Source of the DNA: Bradyrhizobium sp. 200
Lineage (GTDB): Bacteria; Pseudomonadota; Alphaproteobacteria; Rhizobiales; Xanthobacteraceae
Length of the DNA stretch: 64,000 nt
Assembly: GCF_023100945.1 (NCBI RefSeq)
Contig: NZ_CP064689.1
Coordinates: 8,476,001-8,540,000 of the forward strand
Reading direction: 5' to 3'
Under the pieces are notes generated by a model that worked only from the letters and a program-made list of their open reading frames with translations, made no database searches and was not told the DNA's origin. Made by a program: the position numbers and the translations under genes. Position 1 is the first letter of the stretch; each line of letters begins with the position of its first letter. Of this stretch, positions 42,742 to 51,568 are shown in pieces.

Positions 42742-42933
42742 TTAGCGAGATGCCCCCTCTCCGCCAATGGCGCGGTCCAGTGCGTCGATCAGCGTCTGAA
42801 TCTCGATGAACTTGTTGCGGGCCCGTTCGGCCTTGTCGCGGTCAAACGGAGCTGCCAGCACCTTCGCATGCGCGTCTCTGTCCTCGAGCATGCGCGCACG
42901 GGCTTTATTCAGCATTTCAAGTCGCTCGCTCAT
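42742..42933 (-). CDS. Small conserved-looking hypothetical protein
   Basis: This 63-residue protein, MSERLEMLNKARARMLEDRD and so on, is almost entirely charged helix and probably forms a helical hairpin or coiled coil. No domain is recognised. ATG 42933 was chosen by composition, because the longer upstream frame looks non-coding; the ribosome-binding site is weak. Confidence 0.55.
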   Translation of the reverse strand: MSERLEMLNKARARMLEDRDAHAKVLAAPFDRDKAERARNKFIEIQTLIDALDRAIGGEGASR

Positions 42934-43069
42934 TTTGGTTTCTTTCAAAGGAGGGGATCGGCGCCACGCTGCCGGCGCTAGCCTCATGCGTACACCGATC
43001 CAGCTACTGGCGCCATCGGTCAATGGCGCGCCATCGGCGCGCTGCACGATCAACCCGGCATATGAAAAG

Positions 43070-43087
43070 GCCCGCATTCCTGCGGGC
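43070..43087 (-). terminator. Hairpin terminator of a lost gene
   Basis: GCCCGCA (43070-43076) and TGCGGGC (43081-43087) form a stem with loop TTCC. On the minus strand CCTTTTC follows. It directly follows the gene remnant at 43096-43143, as the equivalent terminator at 47885 follows the intact relative. Confidence 0.65.
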
Positions 43088-43095
43088 TCCTTGTC

Positions 43096-43143
43096 TTACC
43101 AGCGATAGCCGCCAGCGCCGGCGCTGAAGGCCAAGCCGTAACA
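43096..43143 (-). pseudogene. 3' remnant of a Gly/Tyr-rich small protein gene
   Basis: The minus strand reads CYGLAFSAGAGGYRW and stop, similar to GVTFSFGTGGYRGWY at the end of the gene 47914-48216. The same type of terminator follows. The upstream part is missing or unrecognisable. Confidence 0.5.
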
Positions 43144-43254
43144 TCACCTGCAATTGAGCGCATCGGCACGTCAGTTCGCGGCTTTGTTGTCTTGACCGCG
43201 TTCGCCTTTGTTACGACCATTGATGACCCGGCCACTCCAGCTCAGGGAGTTCTC

Positions 43255-44418
43255 ATGTCTTCCAGATCCGATCTGCCGCGTCTGAACAGGAGGGCTTTCG
43301 TTGCCGGGGCTGCGAGCGCAACCGTCTGCACGCCGGTGCTGGCCCAGCATTCCGGCCATGGCACGCAGCCGGGCGCAGCCCTGCGGGAAGCAGCACCCGC
43401 GTCCGACCCCTTTGCCAGACTGCAGGGCGGCACGCCGCATCACCTCACGAGCGAGCAGATCGCTCAGCGAAAAGTGGAAAGTCCCGCGCCGAAGGGCCCG
43501 CAGGGACACTGGACTCCCAAGGCGGCGTTGCCGCTGCCGCGAAGCGAAATGGCCTGGGCCACCGCATGGGCGGGGCGCATGCATATTGTCGGCGGCTATG
43601 GCGAAGGACGCGTCGACCGCGCCTATCACCATGTTTACGCCCCCAAGGATGATCGATGGTTCAACGCCGCGCCATTGCCGCGCGGCGCCAACCACGTTGC
43701 TGTCGTGGCGGATGCCGGCCGGGTCTACGCGCTTGGCGGCTTCATCGAACAGAACCGCAATCCGGATCCGAATGCGTATGCTTACGACGTGGCTGCCGAC
43801 AAATGGACGACCATCGCGCCGCTCTCGCGTTCGCGCGGTGCAGCCGCAGCCGTCGCGCTTGACGGCAAGATACATCTGATCGGCGGCGCCGGCGCTCCCA
43901 CCAACGAGCGCGCCAGCGTCGGCTGGCATGAGGTCTATGACCCGCAAACCGACAAGTGGGAAATCCGGAAAGCGATGCCGGCGGCGCGCGATCATGTCGG
44001 AGCTGTCGCCTATAACGGCATGATCCATATCATCGGCGGCCGCTTCAACACCTTTGAATACAACACCGATCTTCACCACGTTTACCTGCCGTCGCTCGAC
44101 ACCTGGAAGGAGCGTGCGCCGCTGCCGACGGCGCGTTCCGGCCACGGCCTCGTCGCCTACCGCGACCGCTTCTTCGCCATGGGCGGCGAATACGGTGTGA
44201 CGGATAGAGGTCAGATTTCGCAAGGCGTCGTATTCGGGCAGATGGAGAGTTACGATCCCCAGACCAACACCTGGCAATCTCATGCACCGATGACGACGCC
44301 GAGGCACGCGGTGGGCGCCACCACCATTGGCGATGCGATCTACGTTGCGGGCGGAGGAGCCGTGACGGGCGGCTCGGTCCAATCATCCGTGCACGAGGCT
44401 TTTACGCTGGCCGCTTGA
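43255..44418 (+). CDS. Tat-exported kelch-repeat protein
   Basis: This 387-residue protein starts at ATG 43255 with GGGAG upstream. The N-terminus LNRRAFVAGAASATV is a twin-arginine signal. From about residue 90 there are five to six kelch units, each with a GG pair and a spaced Tyr/Trp (for example MHIVGGYGEG, VYALGGF, IHLIGGAG, IHIIGGRF, FFAMGGEYG, IYVAGGGA), predicting a beta propeller. The role is unknown; periplasmic kelch propellers may bind sugars or act as isomerases. It has no obvious operon partner. Confidence 0.88.
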   Translation: MSSRSDLPRLNRRAFVAGAASATVCTPVLAQHSGHGTQPGAALREAAPASDPFARLQGGTPHHLTSEQIAQRKVESPAPKGPQGHWTPKAALPLPRSEMAWATAWAGRMHIVGGYGEGRVDRAYHHVYAPKDDRWFNAAPLPRGANHVAVVADAGRVYALGGFIEQNRNPDPNAYAYDVAADKWTTIAPLSRSRGAAAAVALDGKIHLIGGAGAPTNERASVGWHEVYDPQTDKWEIRKAMPAARDHVGAVAYNGMIHIIGGRFNTFEYNTDLHHVYLPSLDTWKERAPLPTARSGHGLVAYRDRFFAMGGEYGVTDRGQISQGVVFGQMESYDPQTNTWQSHAPMTTPRHAVGATTIGDAIYVAGGGAVTGGSVQSSVHEAFTLAA

Positions 44419-44717
44419 CCATTTCGGTCATCGCCGGCGTCAAGTTCAAATTCAGCAACGCAAAGCCGCGCGGCCACGGCGAAACGCGCGTCTCGACGAT
44501 TGATGATGAGCGTATGAGATAGCATCGAGATTGCATCTGCGGCTCGAACGAGCCTTGCGAGTTGTCGCGCACGATGACACCGCATTGAACCCGGCACGCG
44601 GGAACTCTGTACGGTAATACTACGGGTCAGAAAACACGTCTCTGCCGCAGTTCATCCGCGAAATGTCCACATCCGACTTCTATCCGGCCGGTCTTCACAC
44701 CCATGGATGGAAGTTTG

Positions 44718-45761
44718 ATGCGATATTTTTTCGCCGCCGTGATTGCTGTGTTCGTGATCGCGGTGGATCTTGAAAGTTCCGACATCAGGTCGGTATGGAT
44801 GGAACCGTCATTCGCCGCTGCCGAAGCGCAATCGGAACCCGCCACGACGTCGAATTCCGGCGCTGGAACTGCGACCGCGTCGATTGAGCCTTCGCAGGCG
44901 TTGAACGCTCCAAACGTCGTTGCTGCGCCATACGAGAAGGTTGTGGCAGCGGACGCCGCGGCTCACGCGGCCGCCTCGGCCAGTGACGAGTCCGCGCCAC
45001 CGAATCCGATCTGCGAAGCGGTCAAGGCCGCTGCCGAAGAAAACGATATCCCGATCGGATTCTTTGCGCGCCTGCTGTGGCAGGAAAGCAGGTTTCGCGC
45101 CAGGGAGGTAAGCTCGGCAGGCGCGCGGGGCATTGCGCAATTCATGCCGCAAACGGCCGTCGAAATGGGCCTGAGGGACCCGTTCGATCCGCTGCAGGCG
45201 ATCCCCGTAGCGGCAAGATTTCTTCGCAAGCTTCATGACCAGTTCGGAAATCTCGGGCTTGCGGCGGCAGCCTACAACGCCGGCGGCGGCCGGATTGAAA
45301 AGTGGCTCTCGCGCCGGAGCACGTTGCCGAAGGAAACGCGTGCTTACGTCAAGATCATCACCGGCCACATGGCCGAAGCCTGGACCGACGAAGAAAGCAC
45401 GGTCCACATGCCAACCGATCTGCCGCAGAAAGCGCCGTGCGAGGGCGTCGGCGGCCTGTCGCGGCAGGACCAGATCGCCGCGGTGAATGTCGACCTGACG
45501 CCTTCCGCCAGCGCGATGCTGCGCAAGGCGGAGGCTGACGATGCCGAGGACAAAAAGAACGTGGCCGTCAGGAAGCTGCGCGTTGCGGCGGTTTCGGTGG
45601 CTCGACATGCCGGCGCGGCCTTCCGAAAGACCAAGGCCCGCGCTGTCCTGCTGGCGGCAAAGGGACTGACGCGCAAGCGGGGGAAACAGGCTGCCGTGCG
45701 TTTTGCTTCGGCTTCTTCCAGCGCCGGCCGCACGAAATCATCGAGGGCGCGGGAATTGTAG
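44718..45761 (+). CDS. Soluble lytic murein transglycosylase-like protein
   Basis: This 347-residue protein has an N-terminal hydrophobic segment (MRYFFAAVIAVFVIAV), an Ala-rich low-complexity region, and an SLT domain (about residues 95-225): the catalytic Glu in LLWQESRFRA, then SSAGARGIAQFMPQTA, LAAAAYNAGGGRIEKWL. A basic C-terminal tail of about 80 residues follows. It cleaves peptidoglycan glycan strands in the periplasm. I prefer ATG 44718 (GGAAG upstream) to ATG 44703. Confidence 0.9.
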   Translation: MRYFFAAVIAVFVIAVDLESSDIRSVWMEPSFAAAEAQSEPATTSNSGAGTATASIEPSQALNAPNVVAAPYEKVVAADAAAHAAASASDESAPPNPICEAVKAAAEENDIPIGFFARLLWQESRFRAREVSSAGARGIAQFMPQTAVEMGLRDPFDPLQAIPVAARFLRKLHDQFGNLGLAAAAYNAGGGRIEKWLSRRSTLPKETRAYVKIITGHMAEAWTDEESTVHMPTDLPQKAPCEGVGGLSRQDQIAAVNVDLTPSASAMLRKAEADDAEDKKNVAVRKLRVAAVSVARHAGAAFRKTKARAVLLAAKGLTRKRGKQAAVRFASASSSAGRTKSSRAREL

Positions 45762-45775
45762 CTGGTGCCGTCGAT

Positions 45776-45814
45776 CCAGAGCCCCGTTCCGGTTGAATCG
45801 GAACGGGGCTCTGG
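45776..45814. terminator. Long perfect hairpin after the transglycosylase gene
   Basis: A 16-bp stem, CCAGAGCCCCGTTCCG with its complement, is closed by loop GTTGAAT. It begins 14 bp after the stop codon. The trailing T-run is weak (ATTCTTGCTTT). Confidence 0.75.
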
Positions 45815-45822
45815 ATTCTTGC

Positions 45823-45876
45823 TTTGACGCGTTTTCTTGACGCGAACCGGCCTCCACTTCGCTGGAAAACGCTCTA
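45823..45876. repeat. Dispersed palindromic repeat, family B, copy 1
   Basis: TTTGACGCGTTTTCTTGACG to AAAACGCTCTA, closely similar to 58956-59010. GCGTTTTC near the left and GAAAACGC near the right form the arms. Confidence 0.75.
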
Positions 45877-45889
45877 TCGCCAAACGAAA

Positions 45890-45914
45890 GAAGCCCGCGT
45901 CGCCCGCGGGCTTC
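45890..45914 (-). terminator. Hairpin terminator of the family 5 binding-protein gene
   Basis: GAAGCCCGCG (45890-45899) pairs with CGCGGGCTTC (45905-45914). On the minus strand TTTCGTTT follows. It lies 22 bp after the stop codon at 45937. Confidence 0.75.
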
Positions 45915-45936
45915 CTTGTCTAGGGAAAGCTCGCTC

Positions 45937-47727
45937 TCACGCTTCCCGGTACCAACTCGCGAGCTGCCACAGATCGTTGTCCCAGCCCGAGATATGCGCG
46001 GTCAGCTTGTTGCCGAGCGCCGCGACGCGGGTCCGGGAGATGATGGGCTGGATGTAATTGTCTGTCACCACGAGATCGTTGAGCTTGATGAACAAAGCCG
46101 CGCGTTTCACCGCATCGAGCTCCTGCTCGACCTGCTTGTAGATCTCGTCATATTCCTTGTTTTGCCAGCGCGAGACATTGCGCCCCTGCCACTTGTTCTC
46201 CTTGTTCGCGATCTGCCACGACACATACTGGTTCATGAAGAGCTGCGGATCGGCCTGCGGCATCGTGGTGTTGTACATCTGCGCGTCGCAATAGAAGTGC
46301 GGGTAGGTGTCGGGATTGGCGGTGTCGGAGGAGAAGAACACCGATCCCACCACCGACTTCAGTTCGACATCGATGCCCGCTTTCTGGCACGCCTGCTTGA
46401 CGATCGCCTGGGTCTTCTGCCTTGGTGCATTGATCGAGGTCTGGAACACGAACTTCAGCGGCTTGCCGTCCTTGGCGCGAATGCCGTCGCCGCCCTTTTT
46501 CCAGCCGGCGGCCTCGAGGATCTGGTTGGCCTTCTCGATGTTGAATTCGAATTTGGTGTTCTTCGAGCGGAAGCGTTCCGGATTGTTGAGGAAGTTCGCG
46601 GTGGCCAGCGCCGTGCGGCCGTAGATGAATTTCTCGATCGAGGCGCGATCGATCAGGAGATTGATGGCCTTCCGCACCGCCGGATCGCTGAACAGCGGAT
46701 GCTTGGTCTTGATGCTGGCGCGTTCGCCATCGACCTCGACCGCGGGATCGGTCGAGTTGAGCGACATGAATTCGACATTGCCTGACGTCGTGATGTTCAC
46801 CCTGCCCTTGCCGACGGCTTCCAGCTTCTGCAGGATCTCGTCTTCGACCTGCATGTTCCAGGCATAATCATATTCGCCGGTCTGCAGCACCGCGCGCGCC
46901 GCCGACACCGCATCGCCGCCGCCCTTGACCTCCACCTCGTCGAAATGCGGCCGGTTGGCGACGTGGTAGTTGGGATTGATTTTGGCGCGGAGCATGTCGC
47001 CCGGCTTGAAATCAACGAACATGTAAGGGCCGGTGCCGACCGGCTTCAGGTTGTTCGGCGCCTCGCGCGACTTGCCCCCGGCGTAATCCTTGAACAGGTG
47101 TTTCGGGATGATCATGCCGTAATTGCCGACAAAGGCATCGGCCCAGAACGGCGTCGGCTTGGCAAAAACGAGGCGGACGCTGAAGTCATCGACCTTCTCG
47201 ACCGTGATGTCCTTGTAGCTGGCGATCGAGACCGCCGCGGTCTCCGGCGTCCTGGCATATTCCCAGGTGAAGACGACATCGTCGGCCGTGAGCGGCATGC
47301 CGTCATGCCATTTAACACCGCGTTTCAGCTTCCAGATCACCGACCGGCCGTCCTCGGCCAATCCGTCATTCTCCTTGCTCGGAATCTCGGCAGCCAGGAT
47401 CGGAACGAGGTTGCCATCGCCATCCCACCCCGCCAGCGGCTCGTAAAAGATCCGGGAGCCTTCCTGGTCCTTGGTGCCGACGGCGAAATGCGGATTGAGC
47501 AGCGTCACGGCCTGCCAATACATCAGCTTCAGCACGCCGCCGCCGCCGGCCTTGGTCGGCTTGTAGGGAAGCGCGGTCGCAGCCATCGCGACCCCGGACT
47601 GGCTCAGCATCATCCCGGCCATCGGCGCCAAAAGGCCGACGGCTATCATTTGCTGGACAAAGGCCCGCCGCGACAAATGGCCGGTCTTAACGTCTGCAAT
47701 CAGGTCTCGAAGTTCCCGCTCTTTCAT
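45937..47727 (-). CDS. Family 5 (peptide/oligopeptide-type) ABC substrate-binding protein
   Basis: This 596-residue protein begins with a twin-arginine signal, LSRRAFVQQMIAVGLLAP, and has the SBP_bac_5 core: LNPHFAVGTKDQEGSRIFYE, WKLKRGVKWHDGMPLTADDV (the family signature), PVGTGPYMF, and SDPAVRKAINLLIDR. It would bind a peptide, sugar or opine for a DppBCDF-like importer, but no permease or ATPase gene is adjacent, so it is an orphan here. ATG 47727 has a purine-rich leader (GAGCCGGC). Confidence 0.92.
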   Translation of the reverse strand: MKERELRDLIADVKTGHLSRRAFVQQMIAVGLLAPMAGMMLSQSGVAMAATALPYKPTKAGGGGVLKLMYWQAVTLLNPHFAVGTKDQEGSRIFYEPLAGWDGDGNLVPILAAEIPSKENDGLAEDGRSVIWKLKRGVKWHDGMPLTADDVVFTWEYARTPETAAVSIASYKDITVEKVDDFSVRLVFAKPTPFWADAFVGNYGMIIPKHLFKDYAGGKSREAPNNLKPVGTGPYMFVDFKPGDMLRAKINPNYHVANRPHFDEVEVKGGGDAVSAARAVLQTGEYDYAWNMQVEDEILQKLEAVGKGRVNITTSGNVEFMSLNSTDPAVEVDGERASIKTKHPLFSDPAVRKAINLLIDRASIEKFIYGRTALATANFLNNPERFRSKNTKFEFNIEKANQILEAAGWKKGGDGIRAKDGKPLKFVFQTSINAPRQKTQAIVKQACQKAGIDVELKSVVGSVFFSSDTANPDTYPHFYCDAQMYNTTMPQADPQLFMNQYVSWQIANKENKWQGRNVSRWQNKEYDEIYKQVEQELDAVKRAALFIKLNDLVVTDNYIQPIISRTRVAALGNKLTAHISGWDNDLWQLASWYREA

Positions 47728-47884
47728 GGGGCCGGCTCCTCAAACTGGTGGTGAATGCCTGGGTCACTCTCGGTAGTGGAAATGGATCAGGTCAGCGCGA
47801 AGCTGTCAAAGCAGGATCCGGGCCATCATGTCAGGCCAACCGAGACAAGGTGACGCGGCGTCAGCCGGTCATAGGGAGCGCCAA

Positions 47885-47912
47885 AAAAAGCCCGCATCGC
47901 TGCGGGCTTTTT
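47885..47912 (-). terminator. Bidirectional-looking terminator
   Basis: AAAAAGCCCGCA, loop TCGC, TGCGGGCTTTTT: a 12-bp stem with A-run and T-run arms. It directly follows the stop of the small secreted protein gene at 47914. Confidence 0.85.
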
Positions 47913-47913
47913 G

Positions 47914-48216
47914 TCAGTACCAGCCGCGATAGCCGCCGGTGCCGAAGCTGAATGTTACGCCGGGGCCGCCGCCATAATAGCGGGGTCCGTAATAGCCGTA
48001 CCGACGCGGAGCGTAGTATCCGTAGCTCCTGTAGTACGGCCGGTAGCCATAGTGGCGATAGCCGCGATAGTAGCGGCGGTGGGCACTGAAGTCGGTTGCA
48101 GATTGACCGGCATCCGTGGAGGGCTTGGCCTTCACCGAATTATCTGCGGCGTAGGCCGCGGAACCTCCCATCAGCGCGGCGGCACCAACTGCAAACACGA
48201 TAGCTAGCTTCCTCAT
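47914..48216 (-). CDS. Small secreted Gly/Tyr/Arg-rich protein
   Basis: This 100-residue protein has a signal peptide (MRKLAIVFAVGAAALMGGSA, cleavage near AAYA) and a mature region made largely of YRGYRHYGYRPYYRSYGYY-type repeats ending GTGGYRGWY. Such tyrosine/glycine-rich exported proteins are common in Bradyrhizobium but have no known function. A related gene end survives at 43096-43143. Confidence 0.8.
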   Translation of the reverse strand: MRKLAIVFAVGAAALMGGSAAYAADNSVKAKPSTDAGQSATDFSAHRRYYRGYRHYGYRPYYRSYGYYAPRRYGYYGPRYYGGGPGVTFSFGTGGYRGWY

Positions 48217-48387
48217 CGTCGAACTCCATTGAACGTGTGAGGGCTAACCAGCCCGCGCGCGTGACGTTCCGGCGTGCGACATAACGACCGCGACCGCTGC
48301 TTGAACGAATGTTCAGGTAGATTAACACCAAGTTCCTGCGACGAGAGTAGCGTTGTTCGATAACGCGCCGCGACGTAAAGATTCGCG

Positions 48388-48630
48388 GTGACCGAAAAGC
48401 ACCGACAATGCAGATGTGGCGCGATCTACCATCGCACCGAAGCGATGGCGCCTTCGCGCGAGATCGACAGTTTCGAATGCACAGCTTGCGGCGTGACGCT
48501 TGAGAAGTGGGATACTGCGTGGGTGCCGACCTATCGACTGATCGCGAAGCCGGCGATCAAACCTGGGGAGCAGGCCGACACGCTCGCGCAGAGCAGTGAC
48601 GGCAACGCTATTGCACCGGACCGATCGTAA
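48388..48630 (+). CDS. Small protein with a possible zinc-binding Cys motif
   Basis: This 80-residue protein starts at GTG 48388. It has CRCG near the N-terminus and CTACG about 20 residues later, a CxC/CxxC arrangement that could hold one zinc ion, followed by WDTAWVPTYRLIA. No family name can be given. Its end overlaps the convergent secreted-protein gene by 23 bp. The ribosome-binding site is weak. Confidence 0.65.
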   Translation: MTEKHRQCRCGAIYHRTEAMAPSREIDSFECTACGVTLEKWDTAWVPTYRLIAKPAIKPGEQADTLAQSSDGNAIAPDRS

Positions 48631-49114
48631 CGGTGATCGTATCCGGCGCCACGCCGCTCACCTGCAGCACGACCGGTGTCGCGTCGAGATCGAGCCGCAC
48701 GCTCTTGCGCACGCCCGGGCAATCGCCGCGGCCGGTGCTGCCGACGGAGCGGGCGTAACGGCCGTTCTGGATCACGTCGATCCAGCCGTCATCGGACAAG
48801 GTGATCTGGTAGATGCCGGCCTTTGCCAGCGCGGGAAAGCGCACCATGCCGCCGTGCCACCGCTCCGTTCGCGGCTTACGCTCGGGCGGCATTTCGAAGG
48901 AGGCCTGCGCCCCCGGCTGCAGGCGAATGACGAGCGCGCCGGCCGGCATTGCCGCCAGCGTCTCACCGGCCGCAATCGTGGTCTTGTCGGTTTCGGCAAA
49001 CGCTGCGCGCTCGCGCGCCAGCGGCCATGCGAATTTTTCGCAGCCGTCGTCGGCGGCCGCAGCCGGCGCGAGCAAGGCGATCAGCGCGAGAGCGATGAGA
49101 CCTGAGCGGAGCAT
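48608..49114 (-). CDS. Exported protein of unknown function
   Basis: This 168-residue protein has a clear signal peptide (MLRSGLIALALIALLAPAAA). The mature part is beta-rich with LVIRLQPGAQASFEMPPERK and DDGWIDVIQNGR; two cysteines could form a disulfide. It looks like a small pre-peptidase or homeostasis beta-sandwich, but I cannot assign a family. It lies downstream of tupA in the same direction, 69 bp away. Confidence 0.75.
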   Translation of the reverse strand: MLRSGLIALALIALLAPAAAADDGCEKFAWPLARERAAFAETDKTTIAAGETLAAMPAGALVIRLQPGAQASFEMPPERKPRTERWHGGMVRFPALAKAGIYQITLSDDGWIDVIQNGRYARSVGSTGRGDCPGVRKSVRLDLDATPVVLQVSGVAPDTITVTIGPVQ

Positions 49115-49182
49115 CGGAATCCCCTATTGCGGCAAAGCAGGCGCGGCAAGACCGTGTTTTGCGAGCGTGCGCTGGCCTTCCA

Positions 49183-50016
49183 TCACGCGCCGGAATCGAG
49201 GGCATTGGGATAGAACAACTGCTCGCCGTTGATCTTGTAGTCGGCGATCGCCTTCTGGCCCTCCGCCGACACCAGCCAGTCGATGAACTGCTGGCCAAGA
49301 TCCTTCTTGACGCTCGGATGCTTCTCCGGGTTCACCAGCATGACGCCATACTGGTTGAACAGGCGCTTGTCGCCTTCGACGGCGATGGCGAGGTCGCCGC
49401 GGTTCTTGAACGACAGCCAGGTGCCGCGATCGGCGAGCACATAGGCGTTGGAGGCCGACGCGGTGTTGAGCGCCGCGCCCATGCCCTGCCCGATCTCTTT
49501 GTACCAGGGGCCCTTGTCCTTCGCGATGTCGACGCCGGCGACCTTCCAGAGGTTGAGCTCGGCCTGGTGGGTGCCGGACTTGTCGCCGCGCGAGATGAAG
49601 TCGGCGCCCTTGGCCTTGATCGCCGTGAGCGCTGCGACGATGTCCTTCGAGCCTTTGATAGCGGCCGGATCGGCCTTCGGCCCGATCAGGACGAAGTCGT
49701 TGTACATGACAGGGTAGCGCTTGACGCCAAAGCCTTCGGACAGAAACTTTTCTTCCGCAGGTTTTGCGTGGACGAACACGACGTCGGCATCGCCGCGGCG
49801 CGCGGTATCGAGCGCCTGTCCCGTGCCCTGCGCCACCACCTTCACGTCGATGCCGGTCCTGGCCTTGAACATCGGCAGGATGTGGCCGAACAGGCCGGAA
49901 TCCTGCGTCGAGGTGGTCGAAGCCACCACGATCGATTTGTCCTGCGCGACGGCGTGGCCTGCGAATACGAAGCCGGCGGTCGCCGCGATCAGCAAACGGC
50001 GCGTGAGCCTGTTCAT
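49183..50016 (-). CDS. tupA: Tungstate-binding periplasmic protein
   Basis: This 277-residue protein has a signal peptide ending HAVAQ and the TupA signature VASTTSTQDSGLFGHILPMF with the oxyanion-binding TTSTQDSGL. Later blocks include VVAQGTGQAL, GDADVVFVHAKPAEEKF and SRGDKSGTH. These separate TupA from ModA and WtpA. It captures tungstate with high selectivity for TupB and TupC. It is the last gene of tupBCA, preceded by a short hairpin. Confidence 0.92.
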   Translation of the reverse strand: MNRLTRRLLIAATAGFVFAGHAVAQDKSIVVASTTSTQDSGLFGHILPMFKARTGIDVKVVAQGTGQALDTARRGDADVVFVHAKPAEEKFLSEGFGVKRYPVMYNDFVLIGPKADPAAIKGSKDIVAALTAIKAKGADFISRGDKSGTHQAELNLWKVAGVDIAKDKGPWYKEIGQGMGAALNTASASNAYVLADRGTWLSFKNRGDLAIAVEGDKRLFNQYGVMLVNPEKHPSVKKDLGQQFIDWLVSAEGQKAIADYKINGEQLFYPNALDSGA

Positions 50017-50039
50017 TTGTTTTCTCCCATCAGTTTCCT

Positions 50040-50060
50040 GAGCATGATCTTTTCATGCTC
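50040..50060. repeat. Short GAGCATGATC hairpin (family A, core ends only)
   Basis: GAGCATGATCTTTTCATGCTC forms an 8-bp stem with a 5-base loop. It corresponds to the outer arms of the longer family A repeats without their centre. It overlaps the tupC stop codon. Confidence 0.65.
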
Positions 50061-50788
50061 TAAACCAGTAGTTCACCCGCGAGGAACGTCCTGGCCTCGG
50101 CGGTTTGCGGCCTGTCGAAGAACGACGCTGCGGCGCCGGTCTCCACGATGCGGCCGCGGTGAAGCATGACGACGTCGCCGGCGAGCCTGCGCGCTTCGCC
50201 GAGATCGTGGGTCGCCATCACGACCTTGATGTTGCGTTCGCTCACCGTGCGGATGATGTCCTCCACCGCCTTGGTGGCGGTGGGATCGAGGCTCGCGGTC
50301 GGCTCATCCAGAAACAGCACGGCGGGATCGCGCGCCAGTGCCCGCGCCAGTGCCAGCCGCTGCTGCTCGCCGCCGGACAACCTTCGCGCGGCCCGGTCGG
50401 CCAGTTGTCCGAGGCCGACCATTTCCAGCAGCTCGCTGGTGCGGCGTGCATGCTCCGCGCGCGGCACGCCGGCGGCCCGCAGCGCGAAGCGGATATTGGC
50501 GGCAGCGCTGCGCCGGAGCATCGCCGGGCGCTGAAACACGATCGCGCGCTTGAGCGGCGGGACGTTCTCCAGCCCGCCCCAGGTGATGCGTCCGCGCGAA
50601 GGCGCGAGAAGCCCCATCGCCACGCGCAGCAGCGTGGATTTCCCCGAACCGTTGGGGCCGATCAGCACCGTCGGCGGGCCCGGCGCCAGCGTGAGCGCGA
50701 TGCCATCGAGGATCGTGACGGGACCTGCCGTCACCGTGACGCCATCGAATACAATGGGCAGTTCGCTCGAAGGCGCGCGCATGGTCAT
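50060..50788 (-). CDS. tupC: Tungstate ABC transporter ATP-binding protein
   Basis: This 242-residue ATPase has Walker A GPNGSGKST, signature LSGGEQQRLALARAL, Walker B VLFLDEPTASLDP and the H-loop MATHDLGEARRL. The start ATG 50788 overlaps the tupB stop (ATGA). It powers TupB; the next gene is tupA. Confidence 0.92.
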   Translation of the reverse strand: MTMRAPSSELPIVFDGVTVTAGPVTILDGIALTLAPGPPTVLIGPNGSGKSTLLRVAMGLLAPSRGRITWGGLENVPPLKRAIVFQRPAMLRRSAAANIRFALRAAGVPRAEHARRTSELLEMVGLGQLADRAARRLSGGEQQRLALARALARDPAVLFLDEPTASLDPTATKAVEDIIRTVSERNIKVVMATHDLGEARRLAGDVVMLHRGRIVETGAAASFFDRPQTAEARTFLAGELLV

Positions 50789-51489
50789 CCCGCCAGTCGT
50801 TCGCCGGCGCGGCGGGCGGTCCAGGCCAGCGCGTTGACGGCGATCACGATCGCGATCAGCACGAGGCCGAGGCCGACCGCGAGCGGCAGGTCGCCCTTGG
50901 AAGTTTCCAGCGCAATCGCCGTCGTCATCGTGCGGGTGAAGCCCTCGATATTGCCGCCGACGATGATGATGGCGCCGACCTCTGCCGCCGCACGGCCGAA
51001 GCCGGCCAGGAGTGCCGTGACGAGGCTGAAGCGCGCGTCCCAGATCAGCGTCGCGACACGGCCGATCGGGCCGAGATTCATCGCGGTAAGTTCGTCGCGG
51101 TATTCGATCCAGAGATCCTCGATGGTCTGGCGCGTCAGCGCGGCGATGATCGGCGTGACCAGCACGGTCTGCGCAATGATCATGGCGGGCGCCGTGAACA
51201 ACAGGCCGAACGATCCGAGTGGCCCGGAGCGCGACAGCGCCAGATAGACCGCAAGGCCGACGACGACCGGCGGCAGGCCCATCAGGGCGTTGAGCAGGAC
51301 GATGACGCCCTGGCGTCCCGGGAATCTTGTGAGTGCGATCCAGGCGCCCAGGGGAATGCCGATCAGCGCGGCCAGCACCACCGCTGATAGACTCACATAG
51401 AGGGACAGGCGCACGATGGCGAACAGCGCGGGGTCGCCACTGAGCACGAGTTGAAGGGCTGTTGCATCGTTGGGCATGGAAAATTCCAT
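50785..51489 (-). CDS. tupB: Tungstate ABC transporter permease
   Basis: This 234-residue protein has about five membrane segments and the EAA-type loop GFGRAAAEVGAIIIVGGNIE, typical of the TupB/ModB/CysT group. I chose ATG 51489 with AAGGTG upstream; the Met four codons later is an alternative. It is the first gene of the tup operon, divergent from its regulator. Confidence 0.9.
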   Translation of the reverse strand: MEFSMPNDATALQLVLSGDPALFAIVRLSLYVSLSAVVLAALIGIPLGAWIALTRFPGRQGVIVLLNALMGLPPVVVGLAVYLALSRSGPLGSFGLLFTAPAMIIAQTVLVTPIIAALTRQTIEDLWIEYRDELTAMNLGPIGRVATLIWDARFSLVTALLAGFGRAAAEVGAIIIVGGNIEGFTRTMTTAIALETSKGDLPLAVGLGLVLIAIVIAVNALAWTARRAGERLAG

Positions 51490-51556
51490 TTGGCAGGCAC
51501 CTTGCGCAGATGGAGCCGATATGGTCAATTTTCGTAACATCTGCATTCATATGCAT

Positions 51557-51568
51557 ATAGGTTCCTAT
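51557..51568. promoter_or_regulatory. Palindrome overlapping the regulator start codon
   Basis: ATAGGTTCCTAT is an inverted repeat (5+5, spacer TT) whose right arm contains the first two bases of the ATG at 51567. ATATGCATAT lies just before it. It is a candidate autoregulatory operator in the tupB/regulator intergenic region. Confidence 0.5.

Noticed and set aside
45776..45914. Adjacent hairpins considered as a structured RNA gene or riboswitch
   Set aside because: They sit between convergent gene ends and behave as terminators plus a dispersed repeat.
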